DNA from: UBA3910 sp964626065
Lineage (GTDB): Bacteria > Bacillota > Limnochordia > Darwinibacteriales > Darwinibacteriaceae
Direction: 5' to 3'
NCBI GenBank assembly: GCA_964626065.1
Contig: CAZVDE010000001.1
Location: 1-64,000 of the forward strand
Length of the DNA stretch: 64,000 nucleotides
Shown one piece after another: positions 7,966 to 16,226 of the stretch. The position numbers and the translations under genes are program-made. The notes beneath the pieces were generated by a model. The model was not told the DNA's origin and did no database searches. It saw only the letters and a program-made list of their open reading frames with translations. Each line of letters begins with the position of its first letter. Within the stretch, counting starts at the first letter, position 1.

Positions 7966-8414
7966 GTTTTGTTTTAGATGAGTTTGATCGCGCCATAATT
8001 AATTTATTACAGCAAAACGGGCGCATGCCTTTTCTGACCATAGCCAATCAGCTGAATCTGGCGGAAGGAACGGTGCGCAGGCGCGTGGGAAAACTGCTCA
8101 ATGAAGGGCTGCTGCGCATAGTCGGAGTAGCCGATCCCTTTAAGGTAGGCCTGAATACTGTGGCGGTAGTGGGCATGAAGGTAGAGCGGGGACGTATCGA
8201 AAACATCGCCGAACAGCTGAGTGCTTTGCCCGAAGTACGTTATGTTGCCCTATCCACAGGGAATTACGATCTGGTGATCGAAGTAGTTGTCTCCGGCAAC
8301 GATGAGTTACTGACGTTCTTAGTGGATACTTTGCGCGATATTGATGGAATCAGCAACACGGGTACCTCCATTGTATTAAAAGTGGCCAAGCAGGACTTGG
8401 CCTGGGAAATTTAA
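7962..8414 (+). CDS. Lrp/AsnC family transcriptional regulator, second of a pair
   Basis: 150 residues with the same layout as its upstream neighbour: helix-turn-helix (LDEFDRAIINLLQQNGRM ... LAEGTVRRRVGKL), then RAM domain (LPEVRYVALSTGNYDLV). The recognition helices (SEGTIRKRV against AEGTVRRRV) are nearly alike, suggesting related DNA sites. A strong AAAGGAGG ribosome site lies inside the first gene. Its TAA abuts the stop of convergent comM with no spacer. Heteromer formation is an inference from the coupling. Confidence 0.92.
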   Translation: MSFVLDEFDRAIINLLQQNGRMPFLTIANQLNLAEGTVRRRVGKLLNEGLLRIVGVADPFKVGLNTVAVVGMKVERGRIENIAEQLSALPEVRYVALSTGNYDLVIEVVVSGNDELLTFLVDTLRDIDGISNTGTSIVLKVAKQDLAWEI

Positions 8415-9872
8415 TCAACACAGCAATTCACCCCGGTTTTCCGGGCGGTATTGGAGCGCCTCGGCCATGTGTTTTTCGGTCAGCAGGCGCGATTTTTCCA
8501 ATACCGCAATTGTTTTTGCCACTTTGAGCGTGTTTTCGAAGGCGCGCACCGATAGATTGAGCTTCCTTTGCGCCAAATACAAAAAATCGAGAGCCTCCGC
8601 GCTTACTGCGGGCACTTGGCCGTTATCCACGGGCGGGCGCCCGCTGTGTACTTTTGCGGCCGGGGCAGGCCAAGGGGCGGCGGGCCGGCGCAGCTCCTCA
8701 TCGGAAAGGGGGCTTAAAGTGCAGAGCAGATCAAAGCGATCAATCAAAGGCCCGGTAAGTTTACGCCTGTAGCGGTTAAGATCTCTGCCGCTGCAGCTGC
8801 ACAGGCGCAGCGAGCTGCCGAAATAACCGCAGGGGCAGGGATTTGCGGTGGCAATAAGCCAAAAATCAGCGGGATAGGTTAACACATGTTCAGCCCGGGA
8901 GAGTTGGACTTTTTTGTTGTCCAAAGGCTCGCGCAGCCCCTGCAGTGCGGCTTGGTTAAACTCGGGGAATTCATCCAATAATAAGATGCCGCCATGTGCT
9001 AAAGTTATTTCCCCGGGCAGGCCTCGGCGCCCACCGATCAGCCCCGCCTGGGAAATGCTGTGATGGGGGGCCCTCAACGGCCTTGCCGCGATTGCGCCGC
9101 ACTGTTCCTTGAGCAGGCCTGCCGCTTCATAGATTTTATTGAGAACGATTACCTCGTTTCTGTGCAGTGGAGGCAGAAGCGCTAGGGCGCTTGTGGCCAA
9201 AAGTGTTTTGCCCACCCCGGGAGGGCCGAGCAGCATAATGTGGTGGCCTCCGGCCGCTGCAATCTCAAGGGCGCGCTTTGCTGAGGCTTGGCCTTTAATC
9301 GCTTTGGCCGCGCTGGGTGCCGGCGGGGTAACCATCTCTACCGTGCCAATGCCGCTTGTGCCGTTCTTTGAGTTTAAGTTGCGCAGCAGGGAGGGCAGCG
9401 ATTCTGCTAATACAAAATAGCTGCCTCCACCTAAAAGAGCGGCCTCGCGCCGGTTTGCTTCGGGTATGACCAGGCGAAATCCCAGCTTTTGCGCGAGTTC
9501 GGCCAGGCTCAAAATCCCACTGACCCGTTTGATGCGCCCGCTCAGGGAAAGTTCGCCAACCACGATGGCATCTTTTAACTTCTGGCGCTTAATTAGCCCG
9601 AGATGGGCTAAAATGCCCAGCGCGATGGGCAGGTCTAAAAGCGCTCCATCTTTACGGTAATGGGCCGGCGCCAGATTGACGATGACTTTCTGGGCCGGAA
9701 ATTTAAAGCCGCTGTTGCGTAGGGCTGAACGGACTCGTTCTCGGCTTTCGCGCACGGTGGCGCTGGGTAGGCCCACAATTTCAAAACCGGGTAAGCCCGG
9801 GCGCACATCCACTTCCACATCGATTAAAAATGCTTCAATGCCCGCCAAAACTCCGCTGTTGACTAAAATCAT
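8415..9872 (-). CDS. comM: ComM/YifB family Mg-chelatase-like AAA+ ATPase
   Basis: 485 residues from ATG at 9872, with AAGGGGG 7 bases upstream on the minus strand; longer readings upstream have no ribosome site. ChlI-type N-terminal domain (about 1-170), Walker A GPPGVGKT (about 226-233), the RAPHHSIS motif, Walker B ILLLDEFPEF and a C-terminal Mg-chelatase domain. ComM homologues are hexameric helicases that promote branch migration during natural transformation. dprA nearby on the other strand fits a DNA-uptake role, but both are also found in bacteria not known to be competent. Confidence 0.93.
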   Translation of the reverse strand: MILVNSGVLAGIEAFLIDVEVDVRPGLPGFEIVGLPSATVRESRERVRSALRNSGFKFPAQKVIVNLAPAHYRKDGALLDLPIALGILAHLGLIKRQKLKDAIVVGELSLSGRIKRVSGILSLAELAQKLGFRLVIPEANRREAALLGGGSYFVLAESLPSLLRNLNSKNGTSGIGTVEMVTPPAPSAAKAIKGQASAKRALEIAAAGGHHIMLLGPPGVGKTLLATSALALLPPLHRNEVIVLNKIYEAAGLLKEQCGAIAARPLRAPHHSISQAGLIGGRRGLPGEITLAHGGILLLDEFPEFNQAALQGLREPLDNKKVQLSRAEHVLTYPADFWLIATANPCPCGYFGSSLRLCSCSGRDLNRYRRKLTGPLIDRFDLLCTLSPLSDEELRRPAAPWPAPAAKVHSGRPPVDNGQVPAVSAEALDFLYLAQRKLNLSVRAFENTLKVAKTIAVLEKSRLLTEKHMAEALQYRPENRGELLC

Positions 9873-9883
9873 CCTAAACCCCC

Positions 9884-9913
9884 TTGACATTGATATCTGA
9901 ATATTGGTATATT
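9884..9913 (+). promoter_or_regulatory. Sigma-A promoter for the zinc-ribbon gene and dprA
   Basis: TTGACA at 9884-9889, an 18-base spacer and TATATT at 9908-9913, in the 128-base divergent region between comM and the small zinc-ribbon gene. Start of transcription is expected near 9920, leaving a leader of about 80 bases. The -35 box lies 12 bases from the comM start codon, so the two divergent units may interfere. Confidence 0.8.
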
Positions 9914-10000
9914 TGACACAGTTGGGAAAAGTCCTGCCTGACATAGTACGTTCCCTTCCACGGCATGCTACTACAGAGGAAATAACGAGGGGGATTGAAC

Positions 10001-10234
10001 TTGCAATTTGAAATAGGCACGACACGCATTTTCCACTGTCCCTTCTGTGAAGTGGATACGCCGCATACCGTAAAGGCCAGGCGGGGAGTGATGTACGGAA
10101 TCGTTTGCACCAACTGCAGCTGCGGTTCTATGGTTTGCGATCTGGATCTGCGCATTTACCAACTGAAATGGGAAGAAGAGCTACAGACAATCTTAGATAG
10201 CCTGGTAGAACACTCTTTTGAAGATGATGACTGA
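10001..10234 (+). CDS. Small zinc-ribbon protein of unknown function
   Basis: 77 residues from TTG 10001, chosen because GAGGGGG ends 7 bases upstream; TTG 9995 leaves only one base. Two cysteine knuckles, FHCPFCE and VCTNCSCG, make a probable four-cysteine zinc site in the first half, and the C-terminus is acidic and helical. I do not recognise the family. It has a near-consensus promoter of its own and lies 11 bases ahead of dprA, so the two are probably cotranscribed. Confidence 0.75.
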   Translation: MQFEIGTTRIFHCPFCEVDTPHTVKARRGVMYGIVCTNCSCGSMVCDLDLRIYQLKWEEELQTILDSLVEHSFEDDD

Positions 10235-10245
10235 GAGGGTGTGGA

Positions 10246-11247
10246 ATGAACTGGAATGATAGGCAATATTTAATCGCTTTCAATATGGTTCCCGGTATCG
10301 GCGGAATCAGGCTTAGGGCGCTGTGGCGCCATTTCGGCTCACTTAAGGGGGCCTGGGAGGCCGCGCCTCATTTGCTGCGCCGGATAGCGGGCATCGGCCC
10401 AAAAACCGCCCGGGCGGTAGAAAAAGCCAGGCACGAAGTGTGCCCAGAAACGGAAGAGGCTTGGGCTCGCAGTTTGGGGGCCGAGATCATAACCATTGTG
10501 GAGGGAGGCTACCCCGGCCGATTAAAGCGTTTAGCGGTGCCGCCTCCGGTCCTGTACGTGTTGGGCACCCTGCCCAAAGAGCCCGCTGTGGCGATCGTTG
10601 GGACCAGAAGGCCGTCTAGAAGCGGAATTGCCCAAGCGCGCCTCTTTAGCGGTGCGGCTGTCGCCACGGGCCGTACCGTTGTCAGCGGCCTAGCTCGGGG
10701 AATCGACTATTTTGCCCACCGGGAAGCGGTGCAAAGGGGGGGCAAAACGGTCGCGGTACTGGGCTCGAACCTAGCTGACCTTTACCCGGCGGAACATAGG
10801 GGGCTTGTAAACAAAATCGCCGCACGGGGGGCGGTGATCAGCGAATTTTCCAGCCGCTGTTCCACCCTGCCCGGCAATTTTCCCCGCAGAAATAGAATTA
10901 TCGCGGGCTTAGCGCAGGGCGTTTTGGTAGTGCAGGCCGGGGCAAAATCGGGTACGATCAGTACCGCAGATTGGGCGCTTGAATTGGGGCTCGATGTCTG
11001 GGCCATCCCCGGCGAGATCAGCGATCCGCTGCGGGAGGGCTGCCATAATTTGATTAAGCAGGGGGCGTACTTAGTAACATCTCCCGCAGATTTATGGGGC
11101 GAAAAACCCACCGCAGCGGGGGAAGACCTAAGTGTGGCCGCAATGTTCGCCGCGGGCCGCGGCGCTAACGAAATCGCCGCCGCTCTAGATCTGCCCATCG
11201 CCGAAGTTTTGGCCCAAATCACCCGTTTGGAAATTGGCGGGAGCTGA
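10246..11247 (+). CDS. dprA: DNA processing protein DprA (Smf)
   Basis: 333 residues. An N-terminal helix-hairpin-helix/SAM-like part (IAGIGPKTARAVEKA, about 45-60) precedes the Rossmann-like DprA core with AIVGTRRPSRSG, VVSGLARGID, FPRRNRIIAGLA and SGTISTADWAL. A short winged-helix C-terminus (about 285-330) ends the protein. DprA loads RecA on incoming single-stranded DNA in transformation. The dprA-topA order is conserved in Bacillota; the usual sucCD genes of B. subtilis are absent. Confidence 0.95.
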   Translation: MNWNDRQYLIAFNMVPGIGGIRLRALWRHFGSLKGAWEAAPHLLRRIAGIGPKTARAVEKARHEVCPETEEAWARSLGAEIITIVEGGYPGRLKRLAVPPPVLYVLGTLPKEPAVAIVGTRRPSRSGIAQARLFSGAAVATGRTVVSGLARGIDYFAHREAVQRGGKTVAVLGSNLADLYPAEHRGLVNKIAARGAVISEFSSRCSTLPGNFPRRNRIIAGLAQGVLVVQAGAKSGTISTADWALELGLDVWAIPGEISDPLREGCHNLIKQGAYLVTSPADLWGEKPTAAGEDLSVAAMFAAGRGANEIAAALDLPIAEVLAQITRLEIGGS

Positions 11248-11275
11248 GAAAGGGTAGGGCCCAGAGATCGCCTCC

Positions 11276-11304
11276 TTGCATAATATTGCCAAAACATCTA
11301 TAAT
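11276..11304 (+). promoter_or_regulatory. Sigma-A promoter of topA
   Basis: TTGCAT at 11276-11281, a 17-base spacer and TATAAT at 11299-11304 in the 89-base dprA-topA interval. Transcription should begin near 11311, about 26 bases ahead of the TTG start of topA. It likely drives topA-trmFO-xerC-hslVU, since no terminator is seen until 17674. Confidence 0.85.
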
Positions 11305-11336
11305 AATGATGATTTATAGTGCTCGGAGGTGCTAGT

Positions 11337-13421
11337 TTGTCAACGTTGATTATTGTGGAGTCGCCGGCCAAGGCGCGCACCATTAAATCTTTTTTGGGTA
11401 AAAACTATGATGTGAAGGCTTCCCTAGGCCATGTGCGGGATTTACCCCGCAGTCGATTCGGCGTGGATGTGGAGAATGATTTCACACCGCGCTACATTAC
11501 AATCCGCGGCAAGGGTCCCGTTTTGCAGGAGCTGCGCACCGCGGCCAAAAAAGCAGACAGGGTCCTACTTGCCACTGACCCTGATCGGGAAGGGGAAGCA
11601 ATCGCTTGGCACTTGGCTCACGCCCTGAAGATTGATGAAAACGACTGCCGGATCGACTTTCGCGAAATAACGAAAACGGCCGTGCGGGAGTCCATCAAGC
11701 GGCCCAGGCCCATTGCGCAGCGCTACGTCGATGCGCAGCAGGCGCGCCGTGTCTTAGACCGGATCGTAGGCTACAAGCTGTCCCCATTGCTGTGGGCCAA
11801 AGTAAAACCCGGCTTAAGCGCGGGCAGGGTCCAGTCCGTTGCGGTAAAGCTCATCGTAGAACGAGAACGGGCGATAGAGGCCTTTGTGCCTGAAGAGTAC
11901 TGGAGTGTCACCGCTTTACTGGCTACCGAGAAACGGGAACAGTTTGAAGCAAAACTCCATCACAAAAAGGGCAAAAAAATTGAGCTTTCGAATGAAGCGG
12001 CCGCTCAGCAGGTGCAAGCGGACGTGTCCGAAGCGGAGTGGGTTGTTGCCGAGATTACCAAACGGGAACGGCGGCGTAATCCCGCACCGCCCTTTACCAC
12101 CAGTACGCTGCAGCAGGAAGCGGCCAGAAAACTGCGCTTTTCCGCCAAAAAAACGATGCGCCTAGCCCAGCAGCTTTACGAAGGACTGCCTCTGGGCAAG
12201 GAAGGCACTCTGGGGCTCATAACCTATATGCGTACAGATGCCACCAGGGTGTCCAATGAAGCGGTAGCTGAGGTGCGGGGGTTGATCAAAGAGCAGATGG
12301 GCCCCGAATACATCACTCCCAAACCGCGCCATTATGCGGCAAAGAAGGGTGCCCAGGAGGCTCATGAGGCAGTTCGGCCCACTTCGTCCGTACGGCGCCC
12401 CGAAGATATTAAGTCGTTTCTAAAGCGGGATCAATACCGGCTCTATGAGTTAATTTGGAATCGTTTTGTGGCCAGCCAAATGAGTTCTGCAATCTTTGAT
12501 GCAACTCGCGTTGACATTAAAGTAGCCGACTACACATTTAGGGCCACCGGCTCCCAGCTGAAATTCGCGGGCTTTCTGCGGCTGTATCAAGAAGGCAGCG
12601 ATGCTGACGGGGCACAGGAGGAATTGGAGGATCGTTTGCTGCCCGCACTCCAAGTGGGCGAAATTTTAGACTTAGCCAACCTCAATTTGCAGCAGCATTT
12701 CACCCAGGCTCCGCCCCGTTATACGGAGGCGATGCTGGTGCGAACTTTGGAAGAAGAGGGGATCGGACGGCCCAGCACTTACGCGCCCATCATTGAAACC
12801 ATTGTGGGTCGTGGTTACGTTTACAGCGAAGAACGGCGTTTCCGGCCCACTGAGTTGGGGGCGATAGTCGTTGATCTGCTGGCAGAAAATTTCTCTAGGC
12901 TATTGGATGTGGGATTTACGGCCGATCTAGAAACACAGCTGGATCTGATCGAGGCGGGGGATCTTATCTGGCAGCAGGTTGTGGGTGATTTCTATCAACC
13001 CTTCGCTTCAAGCCTGGAAGAAGCGCACGCCAATCTGGAAAAAATAGAAATCAAAGATGAAGAAAGCGATGTTATTTGTGAAAAATGTGGGCGCAACATG
13101 GTTTACAAAATGGGCCGGTTCGGTCGATTTTTGGCGTGCCCGGGCTATCCCGAGTGCAAAAACACTAAACCCATTTTGGATGAAATAGGTGTGGAATGCG
13201 CGATCTGCAAACGCGACGGGCGCCCGGATGGGCAGCTTGTGCGCAGGCGTACTCGTAAAGGCCGGTATTTTTACGGCTGCAGCAACTATCCCGAATGTAC
13301 TTACAGCACCTGGCAGGAGCCCGTTGCTGAGCTCTGCAGTGCGTGCGGTGAACATTTGGCCATTCGCCGCAAGGGCAGCGTTCCGGTCTGTGTCAATAAG
13401 GAATGTCCCGGCAGGAGGTGA
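11337..13421 (+). CDS. topA: DNA topoisomerase I (type IA)
   Basis: 694 residues from TTG 11337, with GGAGGT 6 bases upstream; the protein then begins MSTLIIVESPAKARTI as in the family. TOPRIM domain with LLATDPDREGEAIAWH (about 78-93), active-site tyrosine in LITYMRTDATRVS (Tyr297). Three C-terminal zinc ribbons follow (about 580-615, 623-660 and 666-690), each with CxxC knuckles. It relaxes negative supercoils. Its 3' end, upstream of the trmFO GTG, contains that gene's ribosome site. Confidence 0.97.
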   Translation: MSTLIIVESPAKARTIKSFLGKNYDVKASLGHVRDLPRSRFGVDVENDFTPRYITIRGKGPVLQELRTAAKKADRVLLATDPDREGEAIAWHLAHALKIDENDCRIDFREITKTAVRESIKRPRPIAQRYVDAQQARRVLDRIVGYKLSPLLWAKVKPGLSAGRVQSVAVKLIVERERAIEAFVPEEYWSVTALLATEKREQFEAKLHHKKGKKIELSNEAAAQQVQADVSEAEWVVAEITKRERRRNPAPPFTTSTLQQEAARKLRFSAKKTMRLAQQLYEGLPLGKEGTLGLITYMRTDATRVSNEAVAEVRGLIKEQMGPEYITPKPRHYAAKKGAQEAHEAVRPTSSVRRPEDIKSFLKRDQYRLYELIWNRFVASQMSSAIFDATRVDIKVADYTFRATGSQLKFAGFLRLYQEGSDADGAQEELEDRLLPALQVGEILDLANLNLQQHFTQAPPRYTEAMLVRTLEEEGIGRPSTYAPIIETIVGRGYVYSEERRFRPTELGAIVVDLLAENFSRLLDVGFTADLETQLDLIEAGDLIWQQVVGDFYQPFASSLEEAHANLEKIEIKDEESDVICEKCGRNMVYKMGRFGRFLACPGYPECKNTKPILDEIGVECAICKRDGRPDGQLVRRRTRKGRYFYGCSNYPECTYSTWQEPVAELCSACGEHLAIRRKGSVPVCVNKECPGRR

Positions 13422-13426
13422 CGGCT

Positions 13427-14743
13427 GTGCAAACCATAACCGTGATTGGGGCCGGTTTAGCCGGCAGCGAAGCCGCTTGGCAGATTGCTAAGCGCGGCAT
13501 TGCGGTCAAACTTTATGAGATGAGGCCTGATACCAAGACCCCTGCCCATGAAACGGGCCACTTTGCCGAACTGGTCTGCTCCAACTCGCTAGGTTCCCAG
13601 TTGGAATCAACCGCGGGTGGGCTGCTGAAGGCCGAATTGGAACGTTTTGGCTCGCTTGTGCTGGAGGTGGCGCGCCGCAGCAGTGTGCCCGCGGGGGGCG
13701 CATTGGCGGTCGATCGCCATCTTTTTGCCTCTTCCATTACCAAACGGCTGGAAAACGAACCCTTGATCGAGGTGGTGCGCGCCGAATGTCGGACAATACC
13801 TAGCGGCATCGTCGTCATTGCCACCGGGCCCTTATCCAGCGCCGCCATTACGGCTGAACTGCAGGCTTTGACCCAAAGGGACAACCTTTTCTTTTATGAC
13901 GCTGCCGCACCCATAGTGGTGGGTGAAAGCGTTGACTACGCGCGCGGTTTTTGGGCCGCCCGCTACGGGAGAGGCAGTGCCGATTATTTTAACTGCCCCC
14001 TTAGCAGAGAAGAATACCTTAAGTTTTGGCAGGCTTTAATCACTGCGGAAGAAGCCCCCCTCCACGGACACGAAGAGGGCATTACCGTTTTTGAGGGCTG
14101 TGTGCCGCTGGAGGTTTTAGCCAGGCGGGGTGAAGATGCCCTGCGCTACGGACCCTTTCGCCCGGTGGGCCTAGAAGATCCGCAAAGCAAAGACCCGCCG
14201 GCTCAGCGGCCGTATGCCGTATTACAGCTGCGCCGGGAAAATACAGAGGCTACTCTTTTTAATTTGGTGGGCTGCCAGACGCGCTTGAAGTGGGCGGAAC
14301 AGAAACGGGTGTTTCAGCTTATTCCCGCCCTGCGCAGCTGCGAATTTGTGCGCTACGGCGTAATGCACCGCAATACTTTTATTAATTCGCCCCGGGTGCT
14401 TAATTGCGGTTTCCAATTTAGAGAATACCCTGATTTGTTTCTGGCGGGGCAGATCACCGGAGTGGAAGGTTATGTGGAAAGTACCGCATCCGGGCTATTG
14501 GCCGGTTTGAATGCGGCCCGTCGCGTCCAAGGGGAAGAACCTCTCTTTTTACCGCCCGAAACAATACTGGGCAGCCTGGCTAACTATATTGCCGGCGCAG
14601 ATCCACAGCATTTTCAGCCTATGAACGCCAATTTCGGCATACTGCCGCCTTTAGATGAAAAGGTGAGGGGCAAAAAAGAACGGCGCCTGGCCTATGCGCG
14701 CCGGGCACTTGGGGCTTTGGATAAATTTCTGCCATCCCTTTAA
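13427..14743 (+). CDS. trmFO: tRNA m5U54 methyltransferase TrmFO (folate/FAD dependent)
   Basis: 438 residues from GTG 13427, with GGAGGTG 6 bases upstream. The FAD-binding GAGLAGSEAAW motif is at residues 8-18, followed by YEMRP, AELVCSNSL and GVEGYVESTASGLLAG. TrmFO uses methylene-tetrahydrofolate instead of S-adenosylmethionine to methylate U54 in the T-loop. The topA-trmFO-xerC-hslVU order is identical to B. subtilis. Confidence 0.96.
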   Translation: MQTITVIGAGLAGSEAAWQIAKRGIAVKLYEMRPDTKTPAHETGHFAELVCSNSLGSQLESTAGGLLKAELERFGSLVLEVARRSSVPAGGALAVDRHLFASSITKRLENEPLIEVVRAECRTIPSGIVVIATGPLSSAAITAELQALTQRDNLFFYDAAAPIVVGESVDYARGFWAARYGRGSADYFNCPLSREEYLKFWQALITAEEAPLHGHEEGITVFEGCVPLEVLARRGEDALRYGPFRPVGLEDPQSKDPPAQRPYAVLQLRRENTEATLFNLVGCQTRLKWAEQKRVFQLIPALRSCEFVRYGVMHRNTFINSPRVLNCGFQFREYPDLFLAGQITGVEGYVESTASGLLAGLNAARRVQGEEPLFLPPETILGSLANYIAGADPQHFQPMNANFGILPPLDEKVRGKKERRLAYARRALGALDKFLPSL

Positions 14744-14755
14744 GGAGGGATTTAT

Positions 14756-15658
14756 GTGCCTGAGTTGACTAATTACTTAAGCTATCTTCGCATTCAGCGT
14801 AATTTGGCTCCGAACACAATCAATTCTTATGAAAACGACTTAACCAGGTTTTTGTCATTCTGTTTTGAACAGCTGGAAATTCTCGGCCGGCCCCGCCTAC
14901 TGGGGGAGATTGATCGCTACTTAGTCCGAGACTATCTCGCCTACCTGACTAGGGAAGGTTATGCCCGCTCCAGCCTGGCCCGCAATCTGGCCAGCATTCG
15001 CGGCTTCAGCCGCCATTTGTTTGAGCAGGGCCTGATCGGGCAGGATTTTGCCCTAAATGTTCAGACGCCCAAACAACATAAATCGATCCCTGAGGTTTTG
15101 AATATGGATGAAATGTACCGGTTTTTGACGGAACATATCCCGGGCAAATCCCCGGACTTGCAGGCGCGCAACCAAGCGATTTTCGAAGTGCTCTATGCCA
15201 CCGGGATCCGCTTGGCGGAATTGATCGGCCTGGATCTGGATGATTTCGACCGTGATCACGAATATCTGAGCGTTGTGGGCAAAGGCAGCAAAGAACGCAT
15301 CGTTCCTTTGGGCCAATATGCCCGGGAGAGCGTTGAAAGCTACTGCCGGTCACATCGTCCCCATTTAGCCGGCCCGGAAGAAAGGGCCCTTTTTGTTAAC
15401 GCCCAGGGCGGGCGCCTCTCGGCAAGGGGCGTGCAGTACATCCTAAAATGCTACTGCCGCCATCTGCAGATCCATAAACACATTTCACCACATACGTTTC
15501 GCCATACATTCGCCACCCACCTTTTGGATCAGGGGGCTGATCTCCGTTCCATCCAGGAACTCTTGGGCCATGCCAGCCTATCCACGACCCAAATTTATAC
15601 TAAGGTTAGCGCGGCCCACCTAAAATCAGTTTATAACCGGGCCCACCCGCGGGCTTAA
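14756..15658 (+). CDS. xerC: Tyrosine recombinase XerC
   Basis: 300 residues from GTG 14756, with AAGGAGG upstream. SAM-like core-binding domain (about 1-100) and catalytic domain with the complete set Arg152, Lys176, His246, Arg249, His272 and Tyr281. It resolves chromosome dimers at dif. The position matches codV of B. subtilis, and the length is that of a chromosomal Xer protein, not an integrase. No attachment site is visible nearby. Confidence 0.93.
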   Translation: MPELTNYLSYLRIQRNLAPNTINSYENDLTRFLSFCFEQLEILGRPRLLGEIDRYLVRDYLAYLTREGYARSSLARNLASIRGFSRHLFEQGLIGQDFALNVQTPKQHKSIPEVLNMDEMYRFLTEHIPGKSPDLQARNQAIFEVLYATGIRLAELIGLDLDDFDRDHEYLSVVGKGSKERIVPLGQYARESVESYCRSHRPHLAGPEERALFVNAQGGRLSARGVQYILKCYCRHLQIHKHISPHTFRHTFATHLLDQGADLRSIQELLGHASLSTTQIYTKVSAAHLKSVYNRAHPRA

Positions 15659-15671
15659 AGGAGGCGGTTGC

Positions 15672-16214
15672 GTGCCGATTCGAGCGACCACGATTATTGC
15701 GGTGCGAAAAGGAAAAGAGGTGGCTTTGGCCGGTGACGGCCAGGTCACTTTAGGTGAAAAAACGGTGATAAAACATGGTGCCACCAAGGTGAGAACATTA
15801 TCTGACGGGAAGATCCTGGCGGGTTTTGCCGGCTCGGTGGCGGATGCCATAACTTTATTCGAAAAATTCGAACAAAAGTTAAAAGACCATTCCAATCAAC
15901 TGACACGGGCAGCAGTTGAACTGGGCAAAGAATGGCGTTCAGATCGTTACTTGCGCAAGTTAGAGGCCTTGCTGCTCATCGCCGATGCCAAAACCACATT
16001 GGTCGTTTCTGGTTCAGGTGACATTATTGAACCGGACGAGGGTGTTGTTGCTGTCGGTTCAGGCGGCGCCTATGCCATGGCCGCGGGCCTGGCGTTGCTT
16101 AGGCACGCGCCGTTAAGTGCCGCGGAAATTGCCCGGGAAGCACTGCAGATCACGGCGGGCATCTGTATTTACACCAACGAGCACATTACCGTTTTGACTT
16201 TGGCAGATAATTGA
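15672..16214 (+). CDS. hslV: HslV (ClpQ), ATP-dependent protease peptidase subunit
   Basis: 180 residues from GTG 15672 after AAAGGAGG. Removal of the MPIRA leader would expose Thr6 in TTIIAVRKG as the N-terminal nucleophile; GDGQVTLG follows as expected. HslV forms a double hexamer that degrades proteins unfolded by HslU. The nucleophile is threonine, as in most bacteria, rather than the serine of B. subtilis CodW. Confidence 0.96.
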   Translation: MPIRATTIIAVRKGKEVALAGDGQVTLGEKTVIKHGATKVRTLSDGKILAGFAGSVADAITLFEKFEQKLKDHSNQLTRAAVELGKEWRSDRYLRKLEALLLIADAKTTLVVSGSGDIIEPDEGVVAVGSGGAYAMAAGLALLRHAPLSAAEIAREALQITAGICIYTNEHITVLTLADN

Positions 16215-16226
16215 GGGGGCGGTACC

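Noticed and set aside
7477..8414. AhbA/AhbB siroheme decarboxylase pair
   Set aside because: These heme-pathway enzymes are also paired Lrp-like proteins, but here the helix-turn-helix and RAM features are those of normal regulators and no heme genes are nearby.
12162..12653. Minus-strand open frames inside topA
   Set aside because: They overlap fully conserved coding sequence and encode nothing recognisable.
14756..15658. Phage or integron integrase
   Set aside because: The tyrosine recombinase sits in the conserved topA-trmFO-xerC-hslVU order, with chromosomal Xer length and no attachment site.
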